Made by a program: the position numbers and the translations under genes. Source: Membranipora membranacea (lineage: Eukaryota; Bryozoa; Gymnolaemata; Cheilostomatida; Membraniporidae). Taken from it: a stretch of DNA of 64,000 nt. Below the pieces are notes generated by a model. That model saw only the letters and a list, made by a program, of their open reading frames with translations, was not told the origin of the DNA and searched no databases. Below, in pieces: positions 1-12,125 of this stretch; positions within the stretch are counted from its first letter, which is position 1; each line of letters begins with the position of its first letter. Where the stretch lies: positions 1,488,001 to 1,552,000 of the forward strand of contig OU612067.1 of assembly GCA_914767715.1 (NCBI GenBank). Reading direction: 5' to 3'.

Positions 1-990
1 GGGGATACCAGCTACAATCTTTTTTCAAGCAATATGATAACTTGGGTAACCCAGTCACAAGTCCTTGCGCCTCACCCTACAGCTGTTTACACTGATGACT
101 AAGCACAGATCAGTCACCATGTTTTTTTGTGTTTGCTATCCCGTGTGTCACAAAACAATTGGCCTTTGCCCGCAAATTCCAAATTTGGTCGAAAATGTTT
201 TTAACAGCTTTTATGCTGATTGTCTTAAAGAATTTGAGCCTTGGGAGGGTTGTGTGAGGTATTCTAATCTAAAATATGGATTCTCAATGTCGTTTTACAT
301 CTGTAGATCCAAGTTCCTAATCTCTGTGACCATCATGTGAGGAATAATGACCTGAAACAGAAGTGCTGACTTTATTTGTTAGAAAACTTTTTATTTGGGA
401 ATCCCTCCTTCAGATTTACGTATTTGCGGAAGTAACATTACCACTGTTGCTATGTTACAAGCTTAAACTGGTTCTTTTTTGTTGGTGTTTTCTTCTCATG
501 AAATACTTTTAATGTCTTGTAACACTCCATTATCTTTTTCTAGTAGAGTTGAAATGTCCTTAAGTTTAGTAAGGAGAATGGGTACTAGACAGTATAAATG
601 TATTTCATGAGCAGAAAACAACAACAGAAATCACTAATATTATTAGTAATTGCGATGATGTGAGCTCCGCCCTACGTCATCCTGAATTAGGGATTCCCAA
701 AATAAAGGTTTTCTAACCGATAAAGTCAGCGTCATTATTCCTCACATGATGGTCACAGAGATTAGGAACTTGGACCTACAGATGTAAAAAGACATGGAGA
801 TTCCATGTTTTAGATCAGACTACCTCACACAATGCTCAAATTCTTTAATGGTTCCTTTCAGTCTTTACATTGCAAACGTAACGTAATTCTGTGACCTGTC
901 TGTGCGTCTCAGGTGGAAGGCAGATTTAACCATAAATCATGACTAACATAATATGATGAGGATTTCTATGCAAGTCGCACAAAGAAGGAA
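1..990. other. Non-coding stretch with a long inverted repeat
   Basis: No host exon could be supported here. The short open frame at 65-340 has no recognisable features and partly lies in the left arm of the inverted repeat at 228-853. The stretch lies where the 3' end of the minus-strand GTPase gene would be expected, so that gene either continues beyond the window or has lost its end here. Confidence 0.5.
228..853. repeat. Long imperfect inverted repeat, MITE/foldback-like
   Basis: The left arm (about 228-405) and right arm (about 690-853) are reverse complements with a few mismatches and one small indel. Both arms contain the core CATGTGAGGAATAATGA or its complement. The roughly 280-bp centre is AT-rich with no coding sign. 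The structure fits a non-autonomous DNA transposon or foldback element. I could not define a clear target-site duplication. Confidence 0.7.
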
Positions 991-1209
991 GTGACCCATG
1001 ACCAACTTGGACTCGGCAGCAGCGGTAAGATCTACATACATGAACACCTCACTAAATCTCAGTCTGAGCTGTATTACAAGACTAAAGATAAAGTGAAAGA
1101 GCTTGGCTACAAGTTTGTATGGACCCAGGATATGAACATATATGTGCGGTATTATGACAGATTGAGTTTACCAAATGCATGCATTACCATAGCTCTGAAT
1201 GATACCTGA
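991..1209 (+). pseudogene. LINE ORF1-like (FP/L1-type C-terminal domain) relic
   Basis: The 72-codon frame reads as IYIHEHLT, then a Lys-rich helix, then YKFVWTQDMNIYVRYYD. This order (IYINEHLT, helix, FVWTxxGxIxVR) is the signature of the C-terminal domain in ORF1 proteins of many invertebrate non-LTR retrotransposons, related to the baculovirus FP25K C-terminus. The upstream part of such an ORF1 and any reverse transcriptase are absent, so this is a fragment and not a functional gene. The family call is from motif order only. Confidence 0.6.
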
Positions 1210-1437
1210 TCCAATGTTAAATATAATCTTCACAATACAAGGATTCAGGATTCATTCATTCATTCTAGCCTTTTCCCATTGTTAATGCTTTTATCTGCCC
1301 AAAACAGCAATAAAGGGACCGTTGAGATAAGGTCACATTCATGCAAGTTTGCTGCAGCTCTTGCATTCAGAGCCAAGTGTTGTATTGTTTGGTTTGTGAT
1401 TACAAGATTGAAGAGAATAATATAAACTGTGACTTAC

Positions 1438-4400
1438 AGCAAACTCTGTGGCCACCTCCCTAGTAGTTTTCAGATCATCGTCAAACTTTGGGTTTGCAAA
1501 CACATCATCAAATAGACTCTTGGCAGCTTCTAAAAACTCTGAGTCAATATCACCATCTGAAATGACAATTGAACCGATTGGTTGGAATTTGCATTCCCAA
1601 AATTTCTGTTCATAAGAGGATTATTTTATTAGCCCCCTTTAAATTTAAAAGATGCATACATGGTATGGCACCATTTTCACAACACAGCTCTAACAATCAA
1701 CATAATAAAAATTGACTTGAGGGATGGATAGGCATTGGTGTATATATGGATTTTGCATTGTACTTGCAAACCTGTCACACATAAAGAAGCTGATTCTGAA
1801 CTCCGTGCTACTTTCTTCCCAGGATGAGGAAAAGCGTACATATCGACCTCCTTGAAAGCTTTATCTATTCCTTTTACTGCATTCTGTATTTCATCCGATG
1901 CACCACTTTCACCTTTCTTGTGATCATCTTCACCATCAGCCTCAGTGTTATCAGTCTCCTCATCTGCCTCTAGACCTTCTAGTTGGTTTGTTTCAGATCT
2001 GTCCTCTTTTAATTTCAGATCCCCAGCCTAGAAATTTTCAATTGCAATGCTGTTTATTGATGAGATTTTAGCTGAAATATCCAAAGAAGGAATAGAGGTT
2101 GCCGAGTATTAGCATTTAGGTTATAGTATTTTTATCCTCAATTCAATATTTCTTCACAGGATTAATCAAATTCAGGCAAGTGCAATAATATATATATATT
2201 AATATATATATATATTATATGTACGAGTATATGTATCTAGATTGTCCAGCATTGTCCATCTTTACTTCCTCTGACCTGACCCAATAAAAATTGGCCATTT
2301 TGTTGATTTAGGCTGTGAGCACTGGTAGTGTATGGCTATAGCAATGATGTATCCAGGTATAGAATTCCAGGTTATGATCAAATTAGTTCTAATGCTTACA
2401 CAGAATCGGCCCGAGTAATTTGGTTATTCTGTTAAATTGAACTTTTCATGATTAAGAGTGTGCTGGATCGTAGTGCATTTAAATAATTTTCTTGGAAAGC
2501 AGCAGTTGAAAAATGTTCATGTATATAGGCTTATCAAAGGAATCGCAAAGAAAACCGCAACCCAAAGAAGATTATTATGCTATTACTTACCAAACCATAG
2601 AATTCTTTCTTTGGACGTTTCCCATAGTCATCATCTGCCTCCCAGTTACGCTGGACAAATATGAGACGGTCAAAGACCTTTGGGTCATTGGAAAGTGCAT
2701 CTGCATAACCAGCACACATCTAAAACAAACAAAAAAAGATAATTTATAATATTCTGAATCTCATAATGGTTTTTCGGAACGCTCACCATTCAGACTTAAT
2801 CATTGCCAGGAATAGTGATACTACCTTTTACGCCGGTGTATTCATATCAGCAGGACGGATTTTGATTCATAGCTTAACTTGAACCTAGGATTTGACATCT
2901 CTCAGGTTGCTTTACAGCAGGACATGAACATGCATATAGTGAGTTATCGTCTCTATAGTATTGTTTTAAAGGTTGACAGTTAATTGGTGGCTATTTATAT
3001 TAAAGAGGCAAGATGGGTGTGCCTTTACTGAGTTTTGAGAATATCAAGAGAACAACAGATCTCTCAGAACATCACGCCTATCATAAACTTAACCTCCTCT
3101 GATCACACCTGAAAACTGGTAGTACCTGTAGTGAAGTAATATCTGGTGCTGTCATGAGGCGTGGTAAGTTGACAATCTGAACATTTGACATTTGTAGACT
3201 GATGTAGAATATCAGAGTATCTAGTTGTGCATTGTTTTGTTTAGTATCGCCTGTTCCCTGACAGTCGATCAGAAATACTGCTATCTGAAAATATACAGAC
3301 ACAAGTCGAAGGCTATACATGAATCCAAGTCCCACCGTTGAATATTATTTTGGCAACTTTACTCAGAAGAGTGCGGTGTGCACACTCACCCCAAACTCCT
3401 GTGATTAATGGTTAATTGATTGATATTGATTTAAATTGATTTCTGAGGTCATTCAATATGTGATGTCAAATAAAGTCAGTCTCAAATCATTGGTCGTCAC
3501 AAATTTGGTGAAAATAAATATAAAAAGATGGACCATATGTGTGTCCAGACTCTACTAACCTCCTTGCCATCGACTCTTCTCAGTATAAAAGGTTTATGCC
3601 AAATTCCGATGCCAAATGTTACCGTCTCTTTCTGTTGTGCCCACTGAATACCTTTGATAGGTAGATTTGATTTCACCCATCCATCAGATGTTCCCTAAAA
3701 AATAATATGACATAAAAATATATACACTATTTTGTTTGGCAGACAACGGAATGATGTCTGTATTTTAGCTGACCTAACACATCTTATGCATAAAAATTTA
3801 CCTGCCCTTAATATCTCTAACTTCTTCTTCCCTTACCTGGACGGAGCTGACAGGCTTGGGAGGAAGGGGTCTTAATCAACAAGCTAAGATACAGTGCGAA
3901 CAATTTTGCTTGTGAGTTACAATAGTTTTATTTTTGTATCCTTACTGTTAACAAATAAAAAGCCAAAAATCTAACTGATACAGAGTATGTAATATCAACA
4001 ATTAAAGACACAGATAAATATTGTCACTCACAAACCATAATTTCAATCGAATTGAAATATGGCATCACGCAGTTAAATTAATTAACGAATACAAGATAAA
4101 ACTTGCAATCATTTGCAGAAATTTGGTAGCGACAGTAAAGAAGTGAATAAACAGAATACTCTATTGTTATAAATGTCAACAGCTTATAGATTATGTATCG
4201 ACAGGAATAAAAAATTTTAAAACAGCAGCATCATTATGGCGATTAAACAAATTTTCAATTCATGTATGCACTTCTAACAGCTTGGAGATTCAAAACATTG
4301 TAGGGGTAAAAATATGAAAAAAATGATGAAAGATATTGGCACGTTTTTGGATATAGATTGTGTCTGGGAAAGTTTAAGGTTACTTATTGGCTTTGCACTG

Positions 4401-7400
4401 TGTAGACGTCTCTAGACATTATTATATTTCCAAGATGTGATAGTAATGGAATCTATGATTTGAGTAATTTGAATCTAAAAATAAAGTGTCACTCAAACTG
4501 TGCAATTGTTGCAAAACTGCCACAAATTCTGTTGATGTAAAGATCTTTTGATTTTATCACCATGGTCAGCGATGGAGTCTTGACCTACAAAATAAAACAA
4601 CAATGAATGAATAAGAAGTGTGGCATAATAATGATTTCCATGCAGGATGTCAGACAATCACGCATATTTTAAGGGTTTTGATAGCCATAATTGATAGCCA
4701 TAACCTGTAACATCGCTTTCCATTACCTAAAGATCTAATTATGCTACATGATCATAAACAAATAATAGCAGAAGAAATTTATTGATTATTATTGATTTTA
4801 GGTTTTTCATTGATATCTTTCATTCCAACACAATGAGTACTGCAGCAAAAAAATTCTCACAGGGGGTAAAAATAAAACAACAGTGAATGAATAAGAAGTG
4901 TGGCATAATAATGATTTCCATGCAGGATGTCAGACAATCAAGCATATTTTAAGGGTTTTGATAGCCATAATTGATAGCCATAATCTGTAACATCGCTTTC
5001 CATTTCCTAAAGATCTAATTATGCTACATGATCATAAACAAATAATAGCAGAAGAAATTTATTGATTATTATTGATTTTAGGTTTTTCATTGTTATTTTT
5101 CATTCCAACACAATGAGTACTGCAGCAAAAAAATTCTCACAGGGGGTAACTCTTACCTGGTTCTCTTCCATAACATATCTTGTTTCTGATGACCTTTGTA
5201 AATATACAGGCAGCAACATGTAGCTCACCAGTAGAGAATAATCTGCATAAGAAAGAGTGAAATTCTGGTTTACGGACTTGCTGCTAACATGTCACTCATA
5301 CCGTCGCCTAGACATTCCACAGCATGAGAGAACCCACAATTAAAATCAAAAGTAAAAACAACTTGCACAATCAATCAATACTGAGCTTGTTTGCCGACAA
5401 CAGGGTCAAGGGTAAAAGTTACTTGGTGTCATACAGTTGCTGAGACATTTCGCAGCATGAGAGAACCCAAAAATCAAAAGCAAAAATAATTCACACAATC
5501 CATCAATACTGAGCTAGTTCGCCGACAACAGAGGGTCATGAGCAACAGTTGCTTAGCCCCATACAATTGGTGAGACATTCCACAGCATGAGAGTAACCAA
5601 CAAACCTAAATCACTTAGCTAAGTGAAATAAGTGATGGCTACCCGCATGAAACTAATATGCAACAAGCTAATTCTTTTGTATGAGGTTTCCGCTTGAAAA
5701 CTTCTAGTAAAATAATTAATAAAAAATCGAGATAAAAAATGCAGCGGTGTTATCTGATAGTCTACGCCAGAGAAGTCGAGTAAATTTATATTCTGTGAAA
5801 TCAGCAGCACAGTAAGACTATTAAGTTGATTTCAGTATGGAGATACTAAAAAAAACCATGACTTTTACGGATTTAAATTTAGTATCACACAAATTGGAGC
5901 TGTTTGACCAGGAAAACCAACATATGAGAACAGATTAAATTTAGAGCTGAACAACTAACCTCAGTTCACCAGCCTATATCATTAGGATATAAATTGTATT
6001 GTATCACAAAAATAACTCATGTTTTCCTGTCATGTTCAAATACTTCAGCATAATTCAGCCAAATCGAGATATTCCGACTGAACCTATCGTTCAATGTACG
6101 CTAAACACGATGTTACACTTTATAATTCAAGCAAACCGCGCAAGGATCAATATCTTCACAATTCAAAACCAAAGGAAGATATAAAAACTATGCATACAAA
6201 AAATGGGAAGCATATCACAAGCTGGAGAATTATGACAGGGTAGGAGGCAACTTACCAATGTCTTGGGTGTACTGTCTGTTTCCATCATTTTACCGGTAGT
6301 GTAATTATTCCTATGAGAGTTGTAGATTTAATAGAGATACGCCTAAACTGAGATTGAACATTTTTCATCGAGGAAAAATGGCGAAGTATTGAAGCTGCAC
6401 TTCTTCTTTGGCTGGCAAACAAGCAACTGACCCAGTTTATCTTGAGATATTTGTAGCAATGATGATTCATGCCCTGCTTCTTAGAATAGATTATGTAACA
6501 TTTTCAGTAATCCATGTCATTTACAATGAACTGAGTGCTGAACTCCAGCTGTTACTGTTAGTAAATAATTGTTATTTTTAGGGATTAAGCATATGGCTTT
6601 GATCAGTCTCTATACTTTGTCATATAGATAATATAATTATTTAATCTCTGTAGCGTTGGTATCATTGTCGAACCCTATATCCATTTCTCAAACCTCACGC
6701 TCACATCGTTCTCAAACCTTTGACAAGGTTTAAGGTTTGAGAACACTAGCTATAAGGTTTGAGAAAGATATCTTAGGTTTGATATGATGGAATGTGGCTC
6801 TTTTCAAACCTTTTGTGTCATCTCAAACCTAAGAATAATTGCTTTTCAGACCTTTTGGATAACAGTGTAGTGATGGTTAAAATCAGCAAAAATAATTCCC
6901 ATCACTCGACACAAAATATAATGCATAGGATGCACCAAACATAAGTGAATATAGGAAGGAGGGCGGGTAAGCTTTGAAGATTTAGAAGCACTACCACATT
7001 TTCTAACTTGTGGCTTTTTGTGGATGAGGGTGGGGGGTTGGAAGAATGGATGCTCTCTCAGTCCTCAGTAATCATAATCCTTATAATCAAATCCGGAAAT
7101 ATTTCATCTGCTCAAACTTCCTCAATTCGCCCAATGAAATTACCTTTTGACGGTTAGAAGATATTGTGGTGAATTCTGGTCTTTGACTGCTCTATATATG
7201 TTATATACTGAGGTTATCATTCATGCATTCAAATTCTCATGTCTTGTCTTTTATAATAATCATTTGTCCATAACATTTAATGCCTTGACTGTATCTAACT
7301 TCCTATGAATCATTGCTTTCACAAGTGTTACTTTAGCCTGCTCATCGACACTTCATGTTTTGCTAGCGGACAGACTAAACGCACTGATTATTTTTACTGA

Positions 7401-8736
7401 TTTATACATTAAATCTTTGTAACTCTGTTAGTTTTAGTTAGATAGTTAGTACACAAAAAAATCATAGTATATTTGATAAACAACACATTTTTATGCCTGG
7501 CTGGTAGCCTTGATTTAAACAGACTTTTCGACTGGCAGGTTGCCGTTAAGCCTCATGCGTTTATCAGAACAAGTTGGAGATCGGGAATAATTATGCCAAG
7601 CCCATGCTGGCTATCCTGACAAGATAGAATTTCCCGACAATATGATAAGATAAATGTTCGGCATGCCAAATTGGCACCATAAGAGACCTCTCTTCTACGC
7701 TACCAGTAAGTGTGTTCTGTATGAGAATTGCAAAAAAAAAGCATTTCCTGAAAGATTTGAATGAAGATTATTGAGCACTGAGAGCTTCCATCCTTTCCAC
7801 CCCACCCTCATCCACACCCACAGAAAAAAATAGCGTTGTTTTGATTCTGAGATAGTTCCCCTACTTCACCCTTGCAATGAATAATTTTGACGCTAAAATG
7901 ACCTGCCAATTGAAGAACCATCAGCTGTGATTTGATACTCTGAAATAATCAACTGTCTTTTGAAACTGGCCAAAGGTGAATAAAGAGTCAAATTAACTCT
8001 TGGAATTAATATAGCTTTTATTTGATGCTTATCTGTCCTTTGATTATGAGCTAGAATCATTCTGATTCTAAAATTTCTTTATGTGCACAAAGCAAAAAGT
8101 AAATAAAAAAATGTGATAGTCCTACACTCCTATGCTGGTTGCTGTGCAGACACTTGTGCCTAATAGTTTAATAGAATAAAAGAAATAAGTTCTGTGACTG
8201 TTTCATGAATAAACTGCATTAGGAAAGAGGAGCCAATTGAAAGGGCAGAAAAAGATAAATTCTTGCAAATTGTGTCTTTTCTTATTTTTACAGAAAGAAA
8301 AATTAAGAGGGACATGAAAACTTTTCAGGAATGTTTAGTATTTGCGGTTAAATTCAACCTAAAAATTTACTTACTGGTGATGAGAGTACTAAAATTAGCT
8401 AGGCCAGGTGGAGCTAACCTCTGGCCGTCACTATTTAACCTTGATTTTTTAGCAACCTACAGAAGGTTGTTCTCATAAAGAGCGTTCCTTCAGTTTTATA
8501 CTCACATTTTCACTCATATAATTGAGATATGTTATCATCAGGTTGATGAGGAAAGACTTTCCTGATCGGAACACTCCAGTGACAGATACAACCAAAGCTG
8601 GGTAATTCTCCACTCCTTTCATGACAGATTTGAGTCGGTCAACATCAAATTTTGCAAGGCCATCATCATTTTTTGACTTCTTCTGCTGTGACTTCTCCGC
8701 AAATTCTACGATCTGCTCAACATTGTGGTCAGACAT
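1438..8736 (-). CDS. Atlastin/GBP-like dynamin-family GTPase, 3' end missing
   Basis: Six exons join with matching phases: 8736-8506, 3694-3560, 3284-3126, 2719-2591, 2027-1772 and 1556-1438 (343 codons, open at the 3' end). The start is ATG 8734-8736 (MSDHN). The P-loop GVFRSGKS lies at residues 54-61 (atlastin has GAFRKGKS). The switch region TFGIGIW precedes the G3 motif DCQG (129-132). LIFVQRNW (194-201) occupies the G4 position, where atlastins and GBPs have Arg-Asp; here it is Arg-Asn. FPHPG (284-288) matches the atlastin LPHPG segment. An acidic insert of about 60 residues (219-278) is unusual. The family remodels ER membranes (atlastin) or acts in cell-autonomous defence (GBP); which applies is not decidable. 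The middle and membrane domains are not seen. Intron 1 is 4.8 kb and repeat-filled. Confidence 0.85.
4591..5150. repeat. Tandem duplication, 280-bp unit x2, in GTPase intron 1
   Basis: The segments 4591-4870 and 4871-5150 are nearly identical, both running from AATAAAACAACA to TTCTCACAGGGGGTAA. Only a few substitutions separate them, so the duplication is recent. Confidence 0.9.
5310..5600. repeat. Tandem repeat, about 131-bp unit, about 2.2 copies
   Basis: The phrase GAGACATTCCACAGCATGAG, or a close variant, recurs near 5310, 5442 and 5572. Between occurrences the segments also share a phrase about AATCAATACTGAGCT and GCCGACAACAG. No coding potential is evident. Confidence 0.75.
5860..8500. 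other. Intronic non-coding stretch with foldback repeats
   Basis: This is the 5' part of GTPase intron 1. It holds a cluster of TCTCAAACCTT and AAGGTTTGAGA inversions at about 6686-6840, which can fold on itself. It also holds an inverted repeat with arms at about 7010-7105 and 7735-7830 that share GTGGATGAGGGTGGGG or its complement (a MITE-like unit of about 820 bp). No exon compatible with the flanking phase-0 boundaries was found, and none is needed because exons 1 and 2 join in phase. Confidence 0.6.
7010..7830. repeat. Inverted repeat / MITE-like element in GTPase intron 1
   Basis: The left arm (about 7010-7105) reads GTGGATGAGGGTGGGG, then a purine tract, then GATGCTCTCTCAGT. The right arm (7735-7830) is its reverse complement with scattered mismatches. 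The interior is AT-rich and non-coding. Confidence 0.65.
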
Positions 8737-9139
8737 AGTTATTGCCTTCAATAGAAACAAAACACTCTTGATGAATCTTTTCTATGTGTATGTTGTATAT
8801 GGTTGAATAACTTTGCAAGATCAACTTCATGTTTATTACAGGCTGTGTTGATTCACATGCATAGAAATCCATTTGAAAGAATATTGTTAGAGTGGCTATT
8901 ATTTGATAAAAATGGTTTAAAAATAGATCCTAAGCAGAGATCTACAATTGTTTGATGATCCACAGCTCTGTAATTTCATGTGAGAGAGGTTTCTAAAAAC
9001 GCTGTTTAATACACATTTATTTTTCAAACCAATCATGGCGTTTGAATGATCTTTGAATTTATTTACGATTCAAAGTTCCTGTGTAAACCCTAATTCTGTA
9101 CTCTTTGTGCGCACTGCTGTTCAGCTCCACTTAGAGACT

Positions 9140-9750
9140 TACTTTGAAGCTGCTATTTTGTATCTTACCTTGTTCTCCATATTATATTCTATCATATGCG
9201 ATCTCCAGCTTTATAGAATCTTAATATTGAAAATGTTATGGTCTCTCAAACTTTCAAGGTGATGACCATCGATCGGCACTGAGAACCAGGGGTCAATCCT
9301 CTTAACACGTCATAATGTGTCAAACTATTAATGAATATGTTTTTCTAATAAATTCACAGATAAGATGGCGATATAAATGTTATGGGTATAAGTGGGCCTC
9401 AAACCCAGGTCCTCAAACATGGCCCAGCAGACAACGCAGCGGTAGCCCCTACCACTGCGCTATATTGTCTACACAGCCAAAGAGCTGGTTCAATAGACCT
9501 GGGTTCGAGACCCACCTGCAACTGCCATTTTGATCATTGTCTTATCTGTGGAATTATTTGTATAACATATCATAATGAGCATGACGAAACGCAGGGATTG
9601 CCCGGTGGTTCTTAATACCGATTGACTGCCGTCACCTTGAAAGTTTGAGAGACCATAACTTCCTCAATATTAGGATTCTATAAAGCTGGAAATCGCACAC
9701 ATGGTAGAATAAAATATAGAGAATAAAATGTGATACAAAATAGTAGTATC
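9140..9750. mobile_element. Foldback element containing tRNA-like A/B boxes
   Basis: Arms at about 9140-9260 and 9625-9750 are inverted copies; both carry GTCTCTCAAACTTTCAAGGTGA or its complement in pieces. The centre has a tRNA-like unit on the minus strand: A box TAGCGCAGTGG (complement of 9452-9462) and B box GGGTTTGAGGCCC (complement of 9394-9406). On the plus strand there is an A-box-like TGGCCCAGCAG (9420-9430) and a B box GGGTTCGAGACCC (9501-9513). This suggests a SINE head captured in, or forming, a foldback element. Confidence 0.6.
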
Positions 9751-10067
9751 AATGTAAGTATTTAAACTTTGTGTCTAATAACGGCTTATTGTTACAAACT
9801 TTGTTATAAAGAAAAACCATTAACCACCATGCAAACCAATCTCTAGAGATTTTGTGATGTCACAATCAGTAACCACTGCTATCCACTGCCAGGTAAATGA
9901 TGCCAGTTATTTGTTTGTTACTCACCCCTGCAAAATCTTTAAACACACTCATCGCCATAATCACACGGCAAACCAGCTCTACTGTAAAACTTAAGTCTGA
10001 TCAGAAAGCTAACCGAAACGAAACTGAAGATATTGAAAAATTATTTATATTTTTGCTGGCTTGAATA

Positions 10068-10281
10068 GACCAGTATATTTTTGTGCTCAATTGATGTGCA
10101 CGTTGCTATGGAGCAGTAAACACTCTGAAGTTTCATAATAAACTGATATCGATTGCCTTCAGGCTCTCAGTACAGACCAGTATATTTTTGTGCTCATGAT
10201 TGACATGCACATTGCTATGGAGCAGTAAACACTCTGAAGTTTCATAATAAATTGATATCGATTGCCTTCTGGCTCTCAGTA
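10068..10281. repeat. Tandem duplication, 107-bp unit x2
   Basis: Both units run from GACCAGTATATTTTTGTGCT to GCCTTCNGGCTCTCAGTAC, with only a few differences between them. The unit is non-coding. Confidence 0.85.
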
Positions 10282-10684
10282 CCGCTACAGATTTTGTTCG
10301 GCATCGTTTGTAAGAGTTATAATCCCAAATTGCTATAGAATTCATTCCATTGACAGTTAGGATAAATAGAGCTGAACCAATAATATAAGATAACAGTAGC
10401 TACTACAAACACTCAACACTCTCATTGTTAACATGCTCTATTGTGCAATATTATTCCTGTCACCCAACTTGACAAGGTGTCCATGTTGCCTCAATGGCCA
10501 TGAATTGGGAGTACTCAATATCGACATTGCAGACATGACTGCCCAACAAAACCCGGCAGCAGTTGACTGAAGGGGTATCAAATCCAATAATGTTAGCTTA
10601 GCGATGACCTTGCACTCTAACATAGATGGGAGGGGAATAGAGGTTACTCAAAAGTAAGCACTCTCTAGCAAAGGTTCAGTCTGA

Positions 10685-12125
10685 GCTAAAAATTATAATC
10701 GATGCTTGTGGCTTGATATGGGAATCCACAAGCTACCTTTTTCGATTCAACTTTCGGAAGCAGAATTATTAGAGAAACACTATCATTTCAATCAATCCTC
10801 AATATCATTGCCTATGTAATTAGGGATAATCTTGATTGGGATGTGATATTGGCACCAGTTTAAACTCAAAGGTATCATTCATTTTTTTGGATTATGAGTT
10901 AGTTACATTGTTCTGAAAACAATCCTTGAATCATCTCTTTTGGGAAGAGTATGAGGTGGCTCAGTTGATTAGAGCGCCGGACTTTAGCATGCACATGTTG
11001 AAGGCCTAGGGTACGAATCCCACCGCGGTCCATCACCTACTCGTGCATTGGTTGGCCCCTAGATGTGCTTCTACCTGCCTGGAAACAGAGAGCCTCGCCG
11101 ATAAACCACTAAAATTTCGCCACCCATGCTTCGTGATGTGGCAAGTGATAAGACATGTGATTTGAATCATCCTTTTTTGATCAAGACTTAGTTAGGCTTG
11201 CCTTAAAATACGTGCAATGTTTGTTTTGTTTGAATTCTGCGTTGTGTATCAGTGTTCCCATTCAGAAACACCATTAGAATATAAATAACAACAGGGAATC
11301 ACAATAAAATCAAATATTTCATCATATTTTTGATATTCTGTAATTTCAAAGCAGCTTCCATTCAATTACAAAAAAGGCATACCCATGTTACCTCAATGGC
11401 AAGGAATCGCAACACAACATGCAATATAATTTTTTATTTAAATGCTGGACCATGCATGTAAATGTAGGTATGTAATGTTATGAGAATGGCAGCGTAATCC
11501 AAATAACAGAGTGCTGGATCCGCTCTAGTCTTGTTTTTACAATGTCCGATAGCAGATTGTACCATGCAAGGCGGGTGTGGGCGATTACAGACATAATATT
11601 AGCTACATACAAGGCTTTCAGGCCATTGCTGGAGGCTTGATATGAGATTTTTCAATTTGGCTAGGAATCCAAAAGCTACCTTTTCTACTGACAAATCAAT
11701 GTTTGGAAGCTGAATTACAAAAAATCTTCATTTCAATCCATCGTCAAGATTATTGCCTATATCATAAGGGATAATGTTGATAGGAATGTGATATTGGCAC
11801 CAGTTTAAACTCAAACGTATCATTCATGTCTTTGGATTATGAGCTAGTCACATTGTTCTGAAAGCAATCCTAGACTAATCTGTTTGTCAAATAGTAATTT
11901 GGGAGTACATAGCCAGATTTGCTTTCAAATCTATGCAAAGGATGCTATGTGTGCAATTTGCACTGTATATCAGCGTTCCTGATACAGAAACAGCATAAGA
12001 ATATAAATAACAACAAAGAATCACAATCAAATAAAAAATTCCATCATATTTTGGATATTCTGTAATTTTAAAACTGCTTTCATATAATCACGAACATATA
12101 TGACAGGCATCTGTGTCACCTACAA
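10685..12125. repeat. Two diverged direct copies of a repeat, one SINE-interrupted
   Basis: Copy 1 (about 10685-11400) and copy 2 (about 11611-12125) share GTGATATTGGCACCAGTTTA, GAATATAAATAACAACA and flanking text in the same order. Copy 1 carries about 236 extra bases (10926-11161, including one target-site copy) that copy 2 lacks, which dates the SINE insertion after the duplication. Confidence 0.75.
10936..11161 (+). mobile_element. tRNA-derived SINE with target-site duplication
   Basis: The head is tRNA-like, with A box TGGCTCAGTTGATTAGAGC (about 10957-10975) and B box GGGTACGAATCCC (about 11009-11021). A roughly 130-bp tRNA-unrelated body follows. The element is bounded by the direct repeat TTGAATCATC at 10926-10935 and 11162-11171. 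The paralogous repeat at 11.6-12.1 kb is an empty site. It is a SINE and not a tRNA gene, because the acceptor stem does not pair. Confidence 0.8.

Larger units (their letters stand above)
8761..12119. other. Intergenic region of repeats and SINEs
   Basis: No host gene is supported. The region contains a foldback element with tRNA-like promoter boxes (9140-9750), a 107-bp tandem duplication (10068-10281), and two diverged copies of a longer repeat (about 10685-11400 and 11611-12125). The first copy of that longer repeat is interrupted by a SINE. Short open frames here lie within these repeats. Confidence 0.6.
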
